A stretch of DNA of 64,000 bases from Chitinophagaceae bacterium (GCA_019752045.1 JAIEMP010000012.1:1-64000); one strand, 5' to 3'; shown: positions 44,149 to 52,655, counted from the stretch's first letter. Translations and numbers: made by a program. The notes: generated from the sequence alone by a model not told the origin.

Positions 44149-44766
44149 TTACTTCTGGATGTATACGATTGAACCGTTGTAACCTGGTACAGAACCGCTC
44201 ACAAGGATGTAATTCTTTTCAGGGAAAATTTTCAATACTTTCAATCCTTTTACTTTTACTCTGTCTGCACCCATACGGCCAGCCATACGCATACCTTTCA
44301 TTACACGTGAAGCATCAGAAGAGTTACCAAGTGAACCCGGAGCACGCTGACGATCATGCTGACCGTGCGATTGTCCGCCAACACCGTGGAAGCCGTGGCG
44401 TTTTACAACACCCTGGAAACCTTTTCCTTTTGTGGTACCTACAACTTCAACTTTATCGCCTTCAGCGAAAATGTCTGTTGTGATCGTTTCACCAATATTT
44501 TTTTCGAGAGAATAATTGCGGAATTCTTTTACGAATCTCTTGGGAGAAGTGTTTGCTTTTGCGAAGTGATTTTTTTCAGCGGAAGTAGTGTTCTTTTCTT
44601 TCTTTTCGCCAAAAGCTAACTGCAGTGCGCTGTATCCGTCAGCGTCTTGTGTTTTCACCTGTGTAACAACACAGGGGCCAGCTTCAATGATGGTACAGCT
44701 CTGCTGTTTACCATCGGGACTGAAGATGCTGGTCATGCCAATCTTTTTACCAATAATACCTTTCAT
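44149..44766 (-). CDS. rplC: 50S ribosomal protein L3
   Basis: 205 residues. MKGIIGKKIGMTSIF opens the protein. The loop that reaches the peptidyl transferase centre contains VVKRHGFHGVGGQSHGQHDRQRAPGSLG and VMKGMRMAGRMGADRVKVKGLKV. Normal length. The 290-bp gap between rpsJ and rplC is unusually long for this operon and contains two inverted repeats. Confidence 0.98.
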   Translation of the reverse strand: MKGIIGKKIGMTSIFSPDGKQQSCTIIEAGPCVVTQVKTQDADGYSALQLAFGEKKEKNTTSAEKNHFAKANTSPKRFVKEFRNYSLEKNIGETITTDIFAEGDKVEVVGTTKGKGFQGVVKRHGFHGVGGQSHGQHDRQRAPGSLGNSSDASRVMKGMRMAGRMGADRVKVKGLKVLKIFPEKNYILVSGSVPGYNGSIVYIQK

Positions 44767-44830
44767 TTGTTTACAGTTTATGCCCTGTAAGGTTGTTGAG
44801 ACATGACGCTGGCGGCGTCATTCAATCCCC

Positions 44831-44887
44831 GTTTACCATCGACCTTTTCCTTTTTTCCACTTTGGATCGGAAGTACCGATGGTAAAC
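44831..44887. repeat. 11-bp inverted repeat in the rplC-rpsJ gap
   Basis: GTTTACCATCG (44831-44841) and CGATGGTAAAC (44877-44887) are perfect reverse complements around 35 bases. No T tract follows on the minus strand. Confidence 0.75.
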
Positions 44888-44913
44888 TAACCACGAAGGG
44901 CTAGTTTATATGT

Positions 44914-45055
44914 GCCCCCATCCCCTAAAGGGGGGTGAGGTAAATTTCTAAAAAATTCAGAGCTCTTTTTTCACAAATGTGATTGAGAGATGAACGATTA
45001 TTTATAATAAAGAACTCTTATGCTGTGCCTTTTCTCCCCTTTAGGGGATGGGGGC
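44914..45055. repeat. 20-bp perfect inverted repeat of CCCCTAAAGGGG type in the rplC-rpsJ gap
   Basis: GCCCCCATCCCCTAAAGGGG (44914-44933) is the exact reverse complement of CCCCTTTAGGGGATGGGGGC (45036-45055). The second arm starts one base after the rpsJ stop codon (45057-45059). The 102-base interior is plain AT-rich sequence with no open frame. Each arm also contains the short near-palindrome CCCCTAAAGGGG. This CCCCTTTAGGGG motif is a recurrent intergenic element in Bacteroidota as I remember it. Confidence 0.85.
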
Positions 45056-45056
45056 C

Positions 45057-45362
45057 TTATGCTTTAATTTCTACATCAACACCACTTGGCAAGTCAAGCT
45101 TACTCAGCGCATCAACTGTACGGCTGCTGCTGGTATAAATATCCAGCAAACGCTTGTGCGTACATAACTGAAACTGCTCACGGCTCTTCTTGTTTACGTG
45201 TGGTGAACGCAATACGGTGAAAATTCTCTTACGTGTAGGTAAAGGAATAGGTCCTGTTACTACTGCACCTGTACTGCGAACCGTTTTCACGATTTTTTCT
45301 GCAGATTTATCGACCAGGTTATGGTCGTATGATTGCAATTTGATTCTGATACGTTGAGCCAT
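45057..45362 (-). CDS. rpsJ: 30S ribosomal protein S10
   Basis: 101 residues from the start at 45362 ([20 protein letters not shown]); the frame is open 20 codons further, but the promoter at 45393-45423 lies in that part. [31 protein letters not shown] is diagnostic. S10 also serves as NusE in antitermination complexes. It is the first gene of the cluster here, with the str operon genes (rpsL, rpsG, fusA) absent upstream. Confidence 0.97.
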   Translation of the reverse strand: MAQRIRIKLQSYDHNLVDKSAEKIVKTVRSTGAVVTGPIPLPTRKRIFTVLRSPHVNKKSREQFQLCTHKRLLDIYTSSSRTVDALSKLDLPSGVDVEIKA

Positions 45363-45371
45363 AAGATCTAC

Positions 45372-45388
45372 CCCAAATTTGAATTGGG
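45372..45388 (-). other. Small hairpin in the rpsJ leader
   Basis: CCCAA and TTGGG arms (5 bp, 7-base loop) lie just upstream of the rpsJ ATG in the short leader. The structure is weak; no long S10 leader of the E. coli type exists. Confidence 0.35.
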
Positions 45389-45392
45389 AGCG

Positions 45393-45423
45393 CAAAGGTA
45401 TGGGTTGAAATCTTTTCTGCAAA
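45393..45423 (-). promoter_or_regulatory. S10 operon promoter
   Basis: Minus strand: TTTG (45423-45420), 19-base spacer, TACCTTTG (45400-45393). It has the same form and spacing as the rpsA promoter. Transcription should begin near 45386, giving a leader of about 24 bases before rpsJ. Confidence 0.85.
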
Positions 45424-45482
45424 AAGTTTTAGATACTTTTTTAAAGAAAACAGGCAGAAAATTGGCAATTTGTATGATTTTA

Positions 45483-46127
45483 TTAAAAAGTAAACCCGGT
45501 CATCACCTGAAAAGCTCTGCTTCTCCAGGTATCACGGTTGTCAATATCGTTGAGATTGGTGAAACCATGCTCATATCTTGCACCTATGAATACAAAAGGA
45601 AGCTGAAACCAGATGCCCGTTACGCCAGAGAAATCGCCTTTCTTAAATATCTCGTTGCTGTTGCCTTGAATACCGGTGTTTTGATTAATGACCATACTTA
45701 ACTGAGGGCCTACCTGCCATTTTACCCGTTGGGAAGGGCCGATATCAATATTCACCAATCCAATTACTTTAATCATATCCATCCTTGCTTTTACCTGATT
45801 ATTTCCGCTACGAAGATCATCATAAATCTGACCTGCATCATCCGAATAGGTAGAACTGCTCTGTGCAAAATGCACTTCGGGCTGGATACCGATTCTTTTG
45901 GTGGGATTGAAAAGAAGAAATGCACCTAACTGGTAATTGAACCTGTACTCTTTGCTGAAAGATTTGCCATCAATACTGTTGATGTTTGCTGCTGCAATTG
46001 CACCAAATCGAAAAAAGCGCTCATGATCCTGCTCCATCTTCTCCTTTTTCTGTGCAAATAACATGTCTGAACTTAATAAACTCAAGCTCAACAAAACCAT
46101 TTTTACCGAAAAGAAGGAAGTATGCAT
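45483..46127 (-). CDS. Outer membrane beta-barrel (porin-family) protein
   Basis: 214 residues from MHTSFFSVKMVLL (46127); an upstream Met at 46151 is possible. The signal peptide ends DMLFAQ. The rest alternates short amphipathic strands (FNYQLGAFLLFNP, IGIQPEVHFAQSSS, FQLPFVFIGARYEHGF) and ends in an aromatic strand FQVMTGFTF, typical of small outer membrane proteins of the OmpA-like/porin-family (PorT-like) type. Function is unknown. It is divergent from the glutaminyl cyclase gene and upstream of rpsJ on the same strand, but rpsJ has its own promoter. Confidence 0.8.
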   Translation of the reverse strand: MHTSFFSVKMVLLSLSLLSSDMLFAQKKEKMEQDHERFFRFGAIAAANINSIDGKSFSKEYRFNYQLGAFLLFNPTKRIGIQPEVHFAQSSSTYSDDAGQIYDDLRSGNNQVKARMDMIKVIGLVNIDIGPSQRVKWQVGPQLSMVINQNTGIQGNSNEIFKKGDFSGVTGIWFQLPFVFIGARYEHGFTNLNDIDNRDTWRSRAFQVMTGFTF

Positions 46128-46258
46128 AACAATTGAACGTTTACTGTACATATTATGGTATAAAAATCCTGCCAGTTTCTTTCTTCAGCGTAACAGTTCA
46201 CATCTCTTTCACAATGGCCTGAAAAGCTTTTCCTTATTTTTGAACCAATCTAACAGTT

Positions 46259-47056
46259 ATGAAGTTTAGTTTCGCCCTGTTGCTCTCCGTTTTATTTATA
46301 GCCTGTAATAATGATCCCAAAACGGATACGAACGATCCGGTTTCTGCAGTACCCCCACCAGCAGCTCTCAGTTACAGTCTGGTGAATGTATACCCCCACG
46401 ACTCTGCTGCTTTTACTGAAGGATTGCAGTTTGTAAATGGTTTTTTATACGAAGGAACCGGACTGGAAAAGCAATCTTTTTTGCGAAAGGTTGAATTGAA
46501 AACAGGAAAAGTTTTAAAAGAGCACAAACTCTCTGATCAGTTCTTTGGTGAAGGTATTACCGTGCTGAACAATAAAATTTACCAGATCACTTATAAAAAT
46601 AAGCTGGGCTTTATTTACAACCTGAGTGATTTTAAGCAACTGAGCACTTTTGATTACAATATTGATGGCTGGGGTATGACAAATGACGGCACTCATTTAA
46701 TTGTAAGTGATGGAAGCAACAATATTTATTACTGGAACCCTGCCACCATTCAGGAAGTGAAACGCATCAGTGTACAGGATAATTATGGTATGAAAAACAA
46801 CATCAATGAACTGGAGTTCATCAATGGTTTTATATATGCCAACGTTTGGCAAACAGATGAGATTTTGAAAATTGATACTGCTACAGGAAATGTTGTTGGA
46901 CGACTGGATCTGAGCAGCTTAAAAACAAATTACCCCGAACTGGAAGATCCTGAAAAAAATAAAGTGCTCAATGGCATTGCATGGGACAGCAGCAGTAACC
47001 GTTTATTTGTTACAGGAAAAAACTGGCCCAAATTGTTTGAAATAAAATTAAACTAA
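46259..47056 (+). CDS. Glutaminyl-peptide cyclotransferase lipoprotein
   Basis: 265 residues. The lipoprotein signal MKFSFALLLSVLFIAC places the lipid at Cys16. The rest is the five-bladed propeller of the plant/bacterial glutaminyl cyclase family: YPHDSAAFTEGLQFVNGFLYEGTG, then FFGEGITVLNNKIYQITYK, WGMTNDGTHLIVSDGS and NELEFINGFIYANVWQTDEI. The conserved EGL and GxTG-like residues and the late LNGIAWDSSSNRLFVTGKNWP are present. It makes pyroglutamate at protein N termini; in Bacteroidota, periplasmic proteins often begin with Gln after signal-peptide cleavage. It overlaps the convergent phosphoribosyltransferase gene by 9 bp. Confidence 0.92.
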   Translation: MKFSFALLLSVLFIACNNDPKTDTNDPVSAVPPPAALSYSLVNVYPHDSAAFTEGLQFVNGFLYEGTGLEKQSFLRKVELKTGKVLKEHKLSDQFFGEGITVLNNKIYQITYKNKLGFIYNLSDFKQLSTFDYNIDGWGMTNDGTHLIVSDGSNNIYYWNPATIQEVKRISVQDNYGMKNNINELEFINGFIYANVWQTDEILKIDTATGNVVGRLDLSSLKTNYPELEDPEKNKVLNGIAWDSSSNRLFVTGKNWPKLFEIKLN

Positions 47057-47542
47057 GTACGCCCCTATTATTTCATCGCCCTGCTGTTCTACATAAATGT
47101 GCTCTTCCAGTGTTGTTGCAACTGAAAGACCTACATAATCCGGCTGAATGGGAAAAATTTTATGTGTGCGTTCAACCAACACCAGTGTTTGAATTTTCTT
47201 TGGCTGAAAATTTAAAAAAGGCTTTAACGCATACAACATGGTTTTACCGCTGTTGGCAACATCATCAATAAGCAAAATGGTTTGATTATTAAAACCAATC
47301 TCCCTGTCGAAAAAAACTTCAACAGGATATTTTTTATCCAGCGTTACTTCAACCAGTTCTACATGAATATTACTGATCTCCATCACCTGTTCTGCTAATA
47401 ATTTTGCAACAGTTAATCCACTTTGTCTTACCCCTGCAAAAAACATTTGCTGTTCATCATAATTCCGCTCAGCAATTTCATAAGCCAGGCGTTTGATCTT
47501 TCTGGCAGTGGTTTCTTTATCTAAAATGTATTTCTTTTCCAT
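47048..47542 (-). CDS. Phosphoribosyltransferase (PyrR-like)
   Basis: 164 residues from MEKKYILDKE (47542); the frame is open 33 codons upstream, without a convincing start. The PRPP loop ILLIDDVANSGKTM (the acidic pair then Gly-Lys-Thr) is complete, and the N-terminal helix and core match the type I phosphoribosyltransferase fold. It is closest in form to PyrR and the uracil/hypoxanthine enzymes. PyrR would bind pyr mRNA in other phyla; no pyr genes lie nearby, so nucleobase salvage is equally possible. Its 3' end overlaps the convergent glutaminyl cyclase gene. Confidence 0.8.
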   Translation of the reverse strand: MEKKYILDKETTARKIKRLAYEIAERNYDEQQMFFAGVRQSGLTVAKLLAEQVMEISNIHVELVEVTLDKKYPVEVFFDREIGFNNQTILLIDDVANSGKTMLYALKPFLNFQPKKIQTLVLVERTHKIFPIQPDYVGLSVATTLEEHIYVEQQGDEIIGAYLV

Positions 47543-47685
47543 AGCAAAAACTATTTGGTACAAGGTAGCCAAAGCAAAGTTAGGTATGGCATACATATCC
47601 CGATCGTTTTCTTTCTGAAGCCTAAAGTGGAAGTATGCCATACCTCACCTGTTAGTTCTTATCTTAGCGTAACAATTTATTTTGT

Positions 47686-49005
47686 ATGCAGATTGTTCAA
47701 CAGGTTTTATTTGCTATTTGTCTTGGTGCCGCCATTTGGTTCTTTAGTAAAAAGGTAAAAGAAATCAGACGAAATATTTTACTTGGTCTTGATGAAAATT
47801 TAACCGACAATCCCGGCCTGCGCTGGAAAAACATGCTGCTGCTTGCATTTGGCCAAAAGAAGATGTTTAAAAACCCGATGGTGGCCATTCTGCATTTAAT
47901 TGTGTATGCAGGTTTTGTAATTATTAATATTGAAGTACTTGAAATTGTACTGGATGGTGTATCGGGTACTCATCGTTTATTTCTACCGGTGCTGGGCGGT
48001 TTTTATACCTTCCTCATCAATTCATTTGAACTATTAGCACTGCTTGTATTAATTGCCTGTGTCATCTTTTTTGCAAGAAGGAATTTTATCAAACTCAAAC
48101 GTTTTATCAGTAAAGATCTTACAGGATGGCCGGCAACTGATGCCAACTACATCCTTATTACTGAAATTGTATTGATGAGTTTATTCCTGTTGATGAACGC
48201 TGCTGACCGTGCATTGCAATTAAACGGAGCCGCACATTATCATGAAACAGGAAACTTTGTGATCTCCGGTTTGCTTGCACCGGCATTAACCGGTTTGTCA
48301 ACTACAGCACTCATTGCAATTGAACGCAGCGCATGGTGGTTACATATACTCGGCATTCTTGCTTTCTTAAATTATCTACCATGGAGCAAGCATCTGCATA
48401 TTTTATTAGCCTTCCCGAATGCATGGTATGCGAGGTTGACCAATACAGGTGGAATGAGCAATATGACCTCTGTACAAAACGAAGTGAAGTATATGATGCA
48501 GCCGGAGCTGGCTCCTGCTGATGCAGCAGCTCCTTCAAAATTTGGTGCTAAAGATGTGATGGATCTGAGCTGGAAAAGTTTGCTGGATGCATACAGTTGT
48601 ACCGAATGTGGTAGATGTTCTTCTGCCTGCCCTGCAAATACAACAGGTAAATTATTAAGTCCGAGAAAGATCATGATGAGTACCCGTGACCGTTTAGAAG
48701 AAGTGGGGCGAAACATCAACCTTAATAAAGAATTTAAAGACGATGGTAAAGCATTGCTCAACGATTATATTACGGTTGAAGAACTTCGTGCATGTACAAC
48801 CTGTAATGCCTGTGTAGAAGAATGCCCTGTAAGCATCAACCCGCTTTCTATTATTTTAGAACTCCGCCGTTCTTTAATTATGGAAGACAGCAATGCACCC
48901 GGCGAATGGAACGCCATGTTCAGTAATATTGAAAATAATTTTGCACCGTGGAAGTTTAGTCCGGATGAACGGGATCAATGGGTGGAAGAAGTAAAAAGTT
49001 TGTAG
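47686..49005 (+). CDS. Membrane (4Fe-4S) protein, HdrC/GlpC-like electron carrier
   Basis: 439 residues. Five to six membrane helices (about 5-290) are followed by a cytoplasmic ferredoxin-like region with two 4Fe-4S sites, CTECGRCSSACP and CTTCNACVEECP. The arrangement (membrane anchor plus dicluster HdrC-like domain) is that of quinone- or heme-linked electron-transfer subunits. The CCG-domain protein that normally partners it is at 56232. Here they are split by the 7-kb minus-strand block. Redox partner is unknown. Confidence 0.88.
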   Translation: MQIVQQVLFAICLGAAIWFFSKKVKEIRRNILLGLDENLTDNPGLRWKNMLLLAFGQKKMFKNPMVAILHLIVYAGFVIINIEVLEIVLDGVSGTHRLFLPVLGGFYTFLINSFELLALLVLIACVIFFARRNFIKLKRFISKDLTGWPATDANYILITEIVLMSLFLLMNAADRALQLNGAAHYHETGNFVISGLLAPALTGLSTTALIAIERSAWWLHILGILAFLNYLPWSKHLHILLAFPNAWYARLTNTGGMSNMTSVQNEVKYMMQPELAPADAAAPSKFGAKDVMDLSWKSLLDAYSCTECGRCSSACPANTTGKLLSPRKIMMSTRDRLEEVGRNINLNKEFKDDGKALLNDYITVEELRACTTCNACVEECPVSINPLSIILELRRSLIMEDSNAPGEWNAMFSNIENNFAPWKFSPDERDQWVEEVKSL

Positions 49006-49073
49006 TTGATAGTTGAATATCAATTTCAATGCTTAGCACAATAGGGAAAAGTTTGAACCCTCAACTAAAATCA

Positions 49074-49769
49074 TCAATGAATATTTTTTTCCAACCCTCC
49101 TGTAATTTCTTCGGGATGTTCTAATTTATGGATGGCATCTTTGTGTTTAAAAATGCGGTAGAGTTGAAACAATGCGGTAATTAAAAATACGCCGCCAATA
49201 ATCCAGTTCAACATATTTTGGCTGGCATTTAAACGGTCAACCAATAACCTTCCGCCAAAAATAAAAACACAGTTGCCGGTAAATGTTCCAATACCAATTC
49301 CAATGATGTACAAATTATAATTCCATACACCCGGTTTTAATATTTGTTTGCTGAACAACACTGCACTCCATCCAAACCAGAAAGGAATCTGTACGGGATT
49401 GATGAGGCTCATGGTAAAACCAAGCAAGCCTCTGTGCATGGTATTGGAGAGCAGCACATTTTCTCCTTCGCCGGAGGGATGCGATGCTGCCCAGAAACTG
49501 GATGCTGCCAGGGCAAGTACAATGATCACCGTTATCCACTCCAGTGCTTTTAATAATTTTTCCTGTTTACGTACCCAATCCATTGCCACCAGTGATAAGC
49601 GTACATAAATAATTTCTGCCGTGAGCGAACCTGCAGAAAACCATAGTGCCGGCGATATGCCATCGGTAATACCGATTTGCATGGCCGCTATATTGAGCGT
49701 TCCCAATGGCAGTGAACCCAAAAAGCTGATAATAAAGCCCCACATTAAAATTTTAAGCACCGGCGGCAT
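49074..49769 (-). CDS. LysE/RhtB-family transporter
   Basis: 231 residues with six membrane helices. LGSLPLGTLNIAAMQIGITDG near the N terminus and SLINPVQIPFWFGWSAVL in the middle match the LysE family of amino acid exporters. Substrate is not evident. It is the last gene of the minus-strand block and ends 68 bp from the convergent Fe-S gene. It is separated from the ATP-grasp gene by 36 bp. Confidence 0.88.
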   Translation of the reverse strand: MPPVLKILMWGFIISFLGSLPLGTLNIAAMQIGITDGISPALWFSAGSLTAEIIYVRLSLVAMDWVRKQEKLLKALEWITVIIVLALAASSFWAASHPSGEGENVLLSNTMHRGLLGFTMSLINPVQIPFWFGWSAVLFSKQILKPGVWNYNLYIIGIGIGTFTGNCVFIFGGRLLVDRLNASQNMLNWIIGGVFLITALFQLYRIFKHKDAIHKLEHPEEITGGLEKNIH

Positions 49770-49805
49770 AAAACAAATATAAAGTCTTGCTATAAAAAAA
49801 GCAGA

Positions 49806-50876
49806 TTATAATTTTTCAGCAATGGCATCCAGCTTTTTTACAAGGGCAGTATTACTGCGAAACATTTTTTGTCCTTCTTTTAAACTCATGTACGGATGCC
49901 CCTTTGTATGATTTTGTTTGCTGATGCGGTACAGAATAAACCAATGCCGTATAATTTCTTTCCAGGCAAAAAAAAGTGAGTGCCCGGGATCATACATATG
50001 AGTTGGATCACTGCCGGCTCCATTGAGTTCAATTATGTGAAAGTTGATGCCGTTGTGTAAATCGTTCCAGTCATTATACATAATATCTAAACGTCCGTAA
50101 TAAAAACCGGGGATCTGTTTGCACACTGCATCCATGTTGTTGATGAACTGTTCATCGGCTTTATCTGTCCAGTCTAAAAACTTTGAACCTCTTGCATGAT
50201 TACCATAAGGAGCAAGAATCATCTCCTCTCCTTTTGCAAGCACCCGTTGCAAACCTGCTCCATGTATTTGCTGCAGAGCATTCATCTGTAAAATATAACG
50301 TGGCACTTCGCAAATGAGCAGGTACAAAGTTGAGATGCCATCGCCTGTTACTTTCATGGGTTCTTTTGCAACAATACCTGTAACTGTGCCATTGGTTTCA
50401 TTTGGCAAACGATGATAAAACACACCTACTTCGTGCTGATAAGGTGATAACTGCTGTACCAAAAAATCAACGGAACAAATTGCAGCGTAATGCTCCAGCT
50501 CTTCATCATCATGAATTTTTTTTACAGCTTTCCCTTGCATACCAATGGCAGGTTTTGCAATCAGCGGATAAGAAAACTGATATTGATTTTTCTGCTGTTG
50601 AATTATTTCAAACGATGTTCCTGCCTTTACAAAAAAGAAAGCCGGATAATACTGTTGCGGAATGAGCGGATAAATATCCTGTTTCATCTCCATCAAAAAC
50701 CCGCCATTGGCAATGGTTGGATTCGATGCAGAAAAAAAATATTTACCTCCTGCCCTGACGCACAATACAGCAAAAACAGGATAGATTATTCCGTAGATGG
50801 CATCAAAGTTCCAGTACTCCCAGTTTAACAGCCGAATAAAAAATGGATGATGAGAAAAGAGTTTACGCAGATTCAT
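49806..50876 (-). CDS. ATP-grasp-like protein, paralogue 1
   Basis: 356 residues from MNLRKLFSHHPF (50876). An N-terminal segment with NWEYWNFDAIYGIIYPVFAVLCVRA contains a hydrophobic stretch. The rest has ATP-grasp features: YPLIAKPAIGMQGKAVKKI, DFLVQQLSPYQHEVGVFYHR, and a metal-binding region FYYGRLDI... IIELNGAGSDPTHMYD. Sequences of this type are often annotated as D-alanine-D-alanine ligase-like, but the substrate is unknown. It is homologous to the protein at 55016-56056 (shared SNPTIA-GGF, TGTV-G, KVTGDG, GNHARGS/GNHNRGA and HFYYGRYDI-type blocks). Its start overlaps the end of the NRDE gene by 14 bp. Confidence 0.75.
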   Translation of the reverse strand: MNLRKLFSHHPFFIRLLNWEYWNFDAIYGIIYPVFAVLCVRAGGKYFFSASNPTIANGGFLMEMKQDIYPLIPQQYYPAFFFVKAGTSFEIIQQQKNQYQFSYPLIAKPAIGMQGKAVKKIHDDEELEHYAAICSVDFLVQQLSPYQHEVGVFYHRLPNETNGTVTGIVAKEPMKVTGDGISTLYLLICEVPRYILQMNALQQIHGAGLQRVLAKGEEMILAPYGNHARGSKFLDWTDKADEQFINNMDAVCKQIPGFYYGRLDIMYNDWNDLHNGINFHIIELNGAGSDPTHMYDPGHSLFFAWKEIIRHWFILYRISKQNHTKGHPYMSLKEGQKMFRSNTALVKKLDAIAEKL

Positions 50877-51603
50877 GTACAACAGATACAGGCATTGTAT
50901 GATTGGCCTCCTGTACAACTGTTTCGTTCGAAAGCAGATCTACATAAAGCAGTTTGGAAATATTATTTTTTTGCTCCAGCGAAGTGATGCTGACGGTTAA
51001 ATATTCATTCTCCCTGTTCATCATCACATCATTTGCCGAATCACCATCGCCTGCAAAGCGGTGAAAGTTAAGAATATTATCTGTATGTAAAACCGTGTGA
51101 TTTGTGACAAACTGTTGAAACCAGTGTTGCCTTTTTTTAATGATGTCATCTGCATACAATGTTGCAGAAGACCAGATGGCTGGTTGTTGAAGATCCAGTT
51201 CAGCAATTGTTTTTTCATGACCATCCCACTTTACATCTGCCAGCAAATGTTTTTCACGAATGATGAGCGTAAAAGGCTCTATCCCCTGTAAATGAATTTG
51301 CTCAAATGCAGCAATTGGATTTGGATGATCAAAAATATCAAGGAAAATCAATCCACGGCTTTTGCGGTAAGGCGGATTATATATATGATTGGTTGATGCA
51401 CCGTTGAGCAGCACCATGGCGTTTCCGTTTTCATGCAAGGCCATCCATGTACCACCTGCATTTCCATCTTTCGGAAATAAAATTTTACCCGAAGCATACT
51501 GAAACCATTGAGGGTATGTGGCACGAAGCCGAACCTGCTTTTCATCTCTGTTAGAGGTAAAAAAAAATCCGTTGTCAGTGGGTATGTATGTTACTGTGCA
51601 CAT
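50863..51603 (-). CDS. NRDE (TANGO2-like) family protein
   Basis: 246 residues. The start MCTVTYIPTDNGFFFTSNRDE carries the NRDE signature with Cys2, typical of the N-terminal nucleophile-like TANGO2 family; GGTWMALHENGNAMVLLNG is also characteristic. TANGO2 relatives are linked to haem and lipid handling in eukaryotes; the role in bacteria is unclear. It sits in a chain of overlapping genes: it overlaps the DinB gene upstream by 29 bp and the ATP-grasp gene downstream by 14 bp, so the three are probably translated together. Confidence 0.88.
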   Translation of the reverse strand: MCTVTYIPTDNGFFFTSNRDEKQVRLRATYPQWFQYASGKILFPKDGNAGGTWMALHENGNAMVLLNGASTNHIYNPPYRKSRGLIFLDIFDHPNPIAAFEQIHLQGIEPFTLIIREKHLLADVKWDGHEKTIAELDLQQPAIWSSATLYADDIIKKRQHWFQQFVTNHTVLHTDNILNFHRFAGDGDSANDVMMNRENEYLTVSITSLEQKNNISKLLYVDLLSNETVVQEANHTMPVSVVHESA

Positions 51604-52090
51604 GTTTTTTATACTGGATAGTGGATGATGCTACGCCAAAGTTTTCTGAAACCTCAGCTATAGAAAATTCTTTTAACCCAACTTTCATCAGGGCCATGTG
51701 ATGTACCGAATGTTCAAGATTATACATCAGCTCACGATAATAGTTGGTGGGCAGATCTATTTGAACGGATGCCTCATCGCCAAAATAGGAAATTAGCAAC
51801 AGATCTTTATTCTCAAGATCTATCGAATCGGTTAACTGCTGCAATAAGTTGCGTGCAAATTCTTTACTGGTTTCAATGGCAATGTCTCTTTTACGTTGAT
51901 CGTAACAAACGACTCCTGCTTGGTATCCGGATAACAAACATTGATACATCTCAACGACATGACGCATGTGTTGACCAATTGTAGCTCCCGATAAGTTCGC
52001 AGATACGGTGGTATACTCCTCATCGTTCAGTTGATCCAACACATTTGTAAGCTGTACAAATGATTCTTTAATTGCTTTTTTTAATTCCAT
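51575..52090 (-). CDS. DinB-like four-helix-bundle protein
   Basis: 171 residues. Four helices with metal-ligand histidines in GQHMRHVVEMY (His near residues 40-43) and HSVHHMALMKV (near 130), the DinB/YfiT pattern of thiol-dependent or metal-dependent enzymes. It is the first gene of the three-gene overlapping unit with NRDE and ATP-grasp. Substrate is unknown. The start at 52090 (MELKKAIKES) is 19 bp after the end of the YceI gene. Confidence 0.8.
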   Translation of the reverse strand: MELKKAIKESFVQLTNVLDQLNDEEYTTVSANLSGATIGQHMRHVVEMYQCLLSGYQAGVVCYDQRKRDIAIETSKEFARNLLQQLTDSIDLENKDLLLISYFGDEASVQIDLPTNYYRELMYNLEHSVHHMALMKVGLKEFSIAEVSENFGVASSTIQYKKHVHSNIHTH

Positions 52091-52109
52091 GGCATAAGAT
52101 TCTCTAAAA

Positions 52110-52655
52110 TTAATTTTTTTTGGTTAAAACATCCAGTTTTACTTTCAGATCGTTCGAAACGGTGTTTTTTCCACCAATACCAAAATCTCTGCGCTTTATT
52201 TTAAACTCTCCTTTAAAGCGGAAAGCTCCTGCTTCAGGTGTAATGGTAAAGGGAATAACAACATTCTGCGTTTTATCTTTAATTGTAAGTGCAGCAAACA
52301 ATACAAAATAGCCCGGTGTTACAGATTTAGCCACTTTTACAGAAACAAGTTTAATAAAAGGATATTTATTTACAAAAAAATAATCTTCGCCCCGTAGATG
52401 TTTATCTCTCAGCGAATTTTCTGTATTTACAGTTGAAGACTGAACAGTTACCTGAAAGGAAGAGGCTGAAAGATTTTTTTCATCAAATACAATCTGCCCC
52501 TGCAATCCTTTAAATAAACCTTCGACATCAAAACCCAGATTGGTAATTTCAAATATAACGGATGATCCCTTATCTACCGGGGTATATGTTTGTGAAAAGC
52601 TTATTGCAGATTGAAAGAGAACACAAACAGTAATTACTAATTTGATAATGGTCAT
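52110..52655 (-). CDS. YceI-family exported lipid-binding protein
   Basis: 181 residues with a signal peptide (MTIIKLVITVCVLFQSAISF). The lipocalin-like barrel shows SSVIFEITNLGFDVEGLFKG near the N terminus, HLRGEDYFFVNKYPFI (the D-x-F-x-x-x-x-P-x-I signature) and FKIKRRDFGIG near the C terminus. YceI proteins bind polyisoprenoids or related lipids in the periplasm, and are often linked to oxidative and acid stress. It ends the Crp-YHS-YHS-DoxX-YceI run. Confidence 0.9.
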   Translation of the reverse strand: MTIIKLVITVCVLFQSAISFSQTYTPVDKGSSVIFEITNLGFDVEGLFKGLQGQIVFDEKNLSASSFQVTVQSSTVNTENSLRDKHLRGEDYFFVNKYPFIKLVSVKVAKSVTPGYFVLFAALTIKDKTQNVVIPFTITPEAGAFRFKGEFKIKRRDFGIGGKNTVSNDLKVKLDVLTKKN

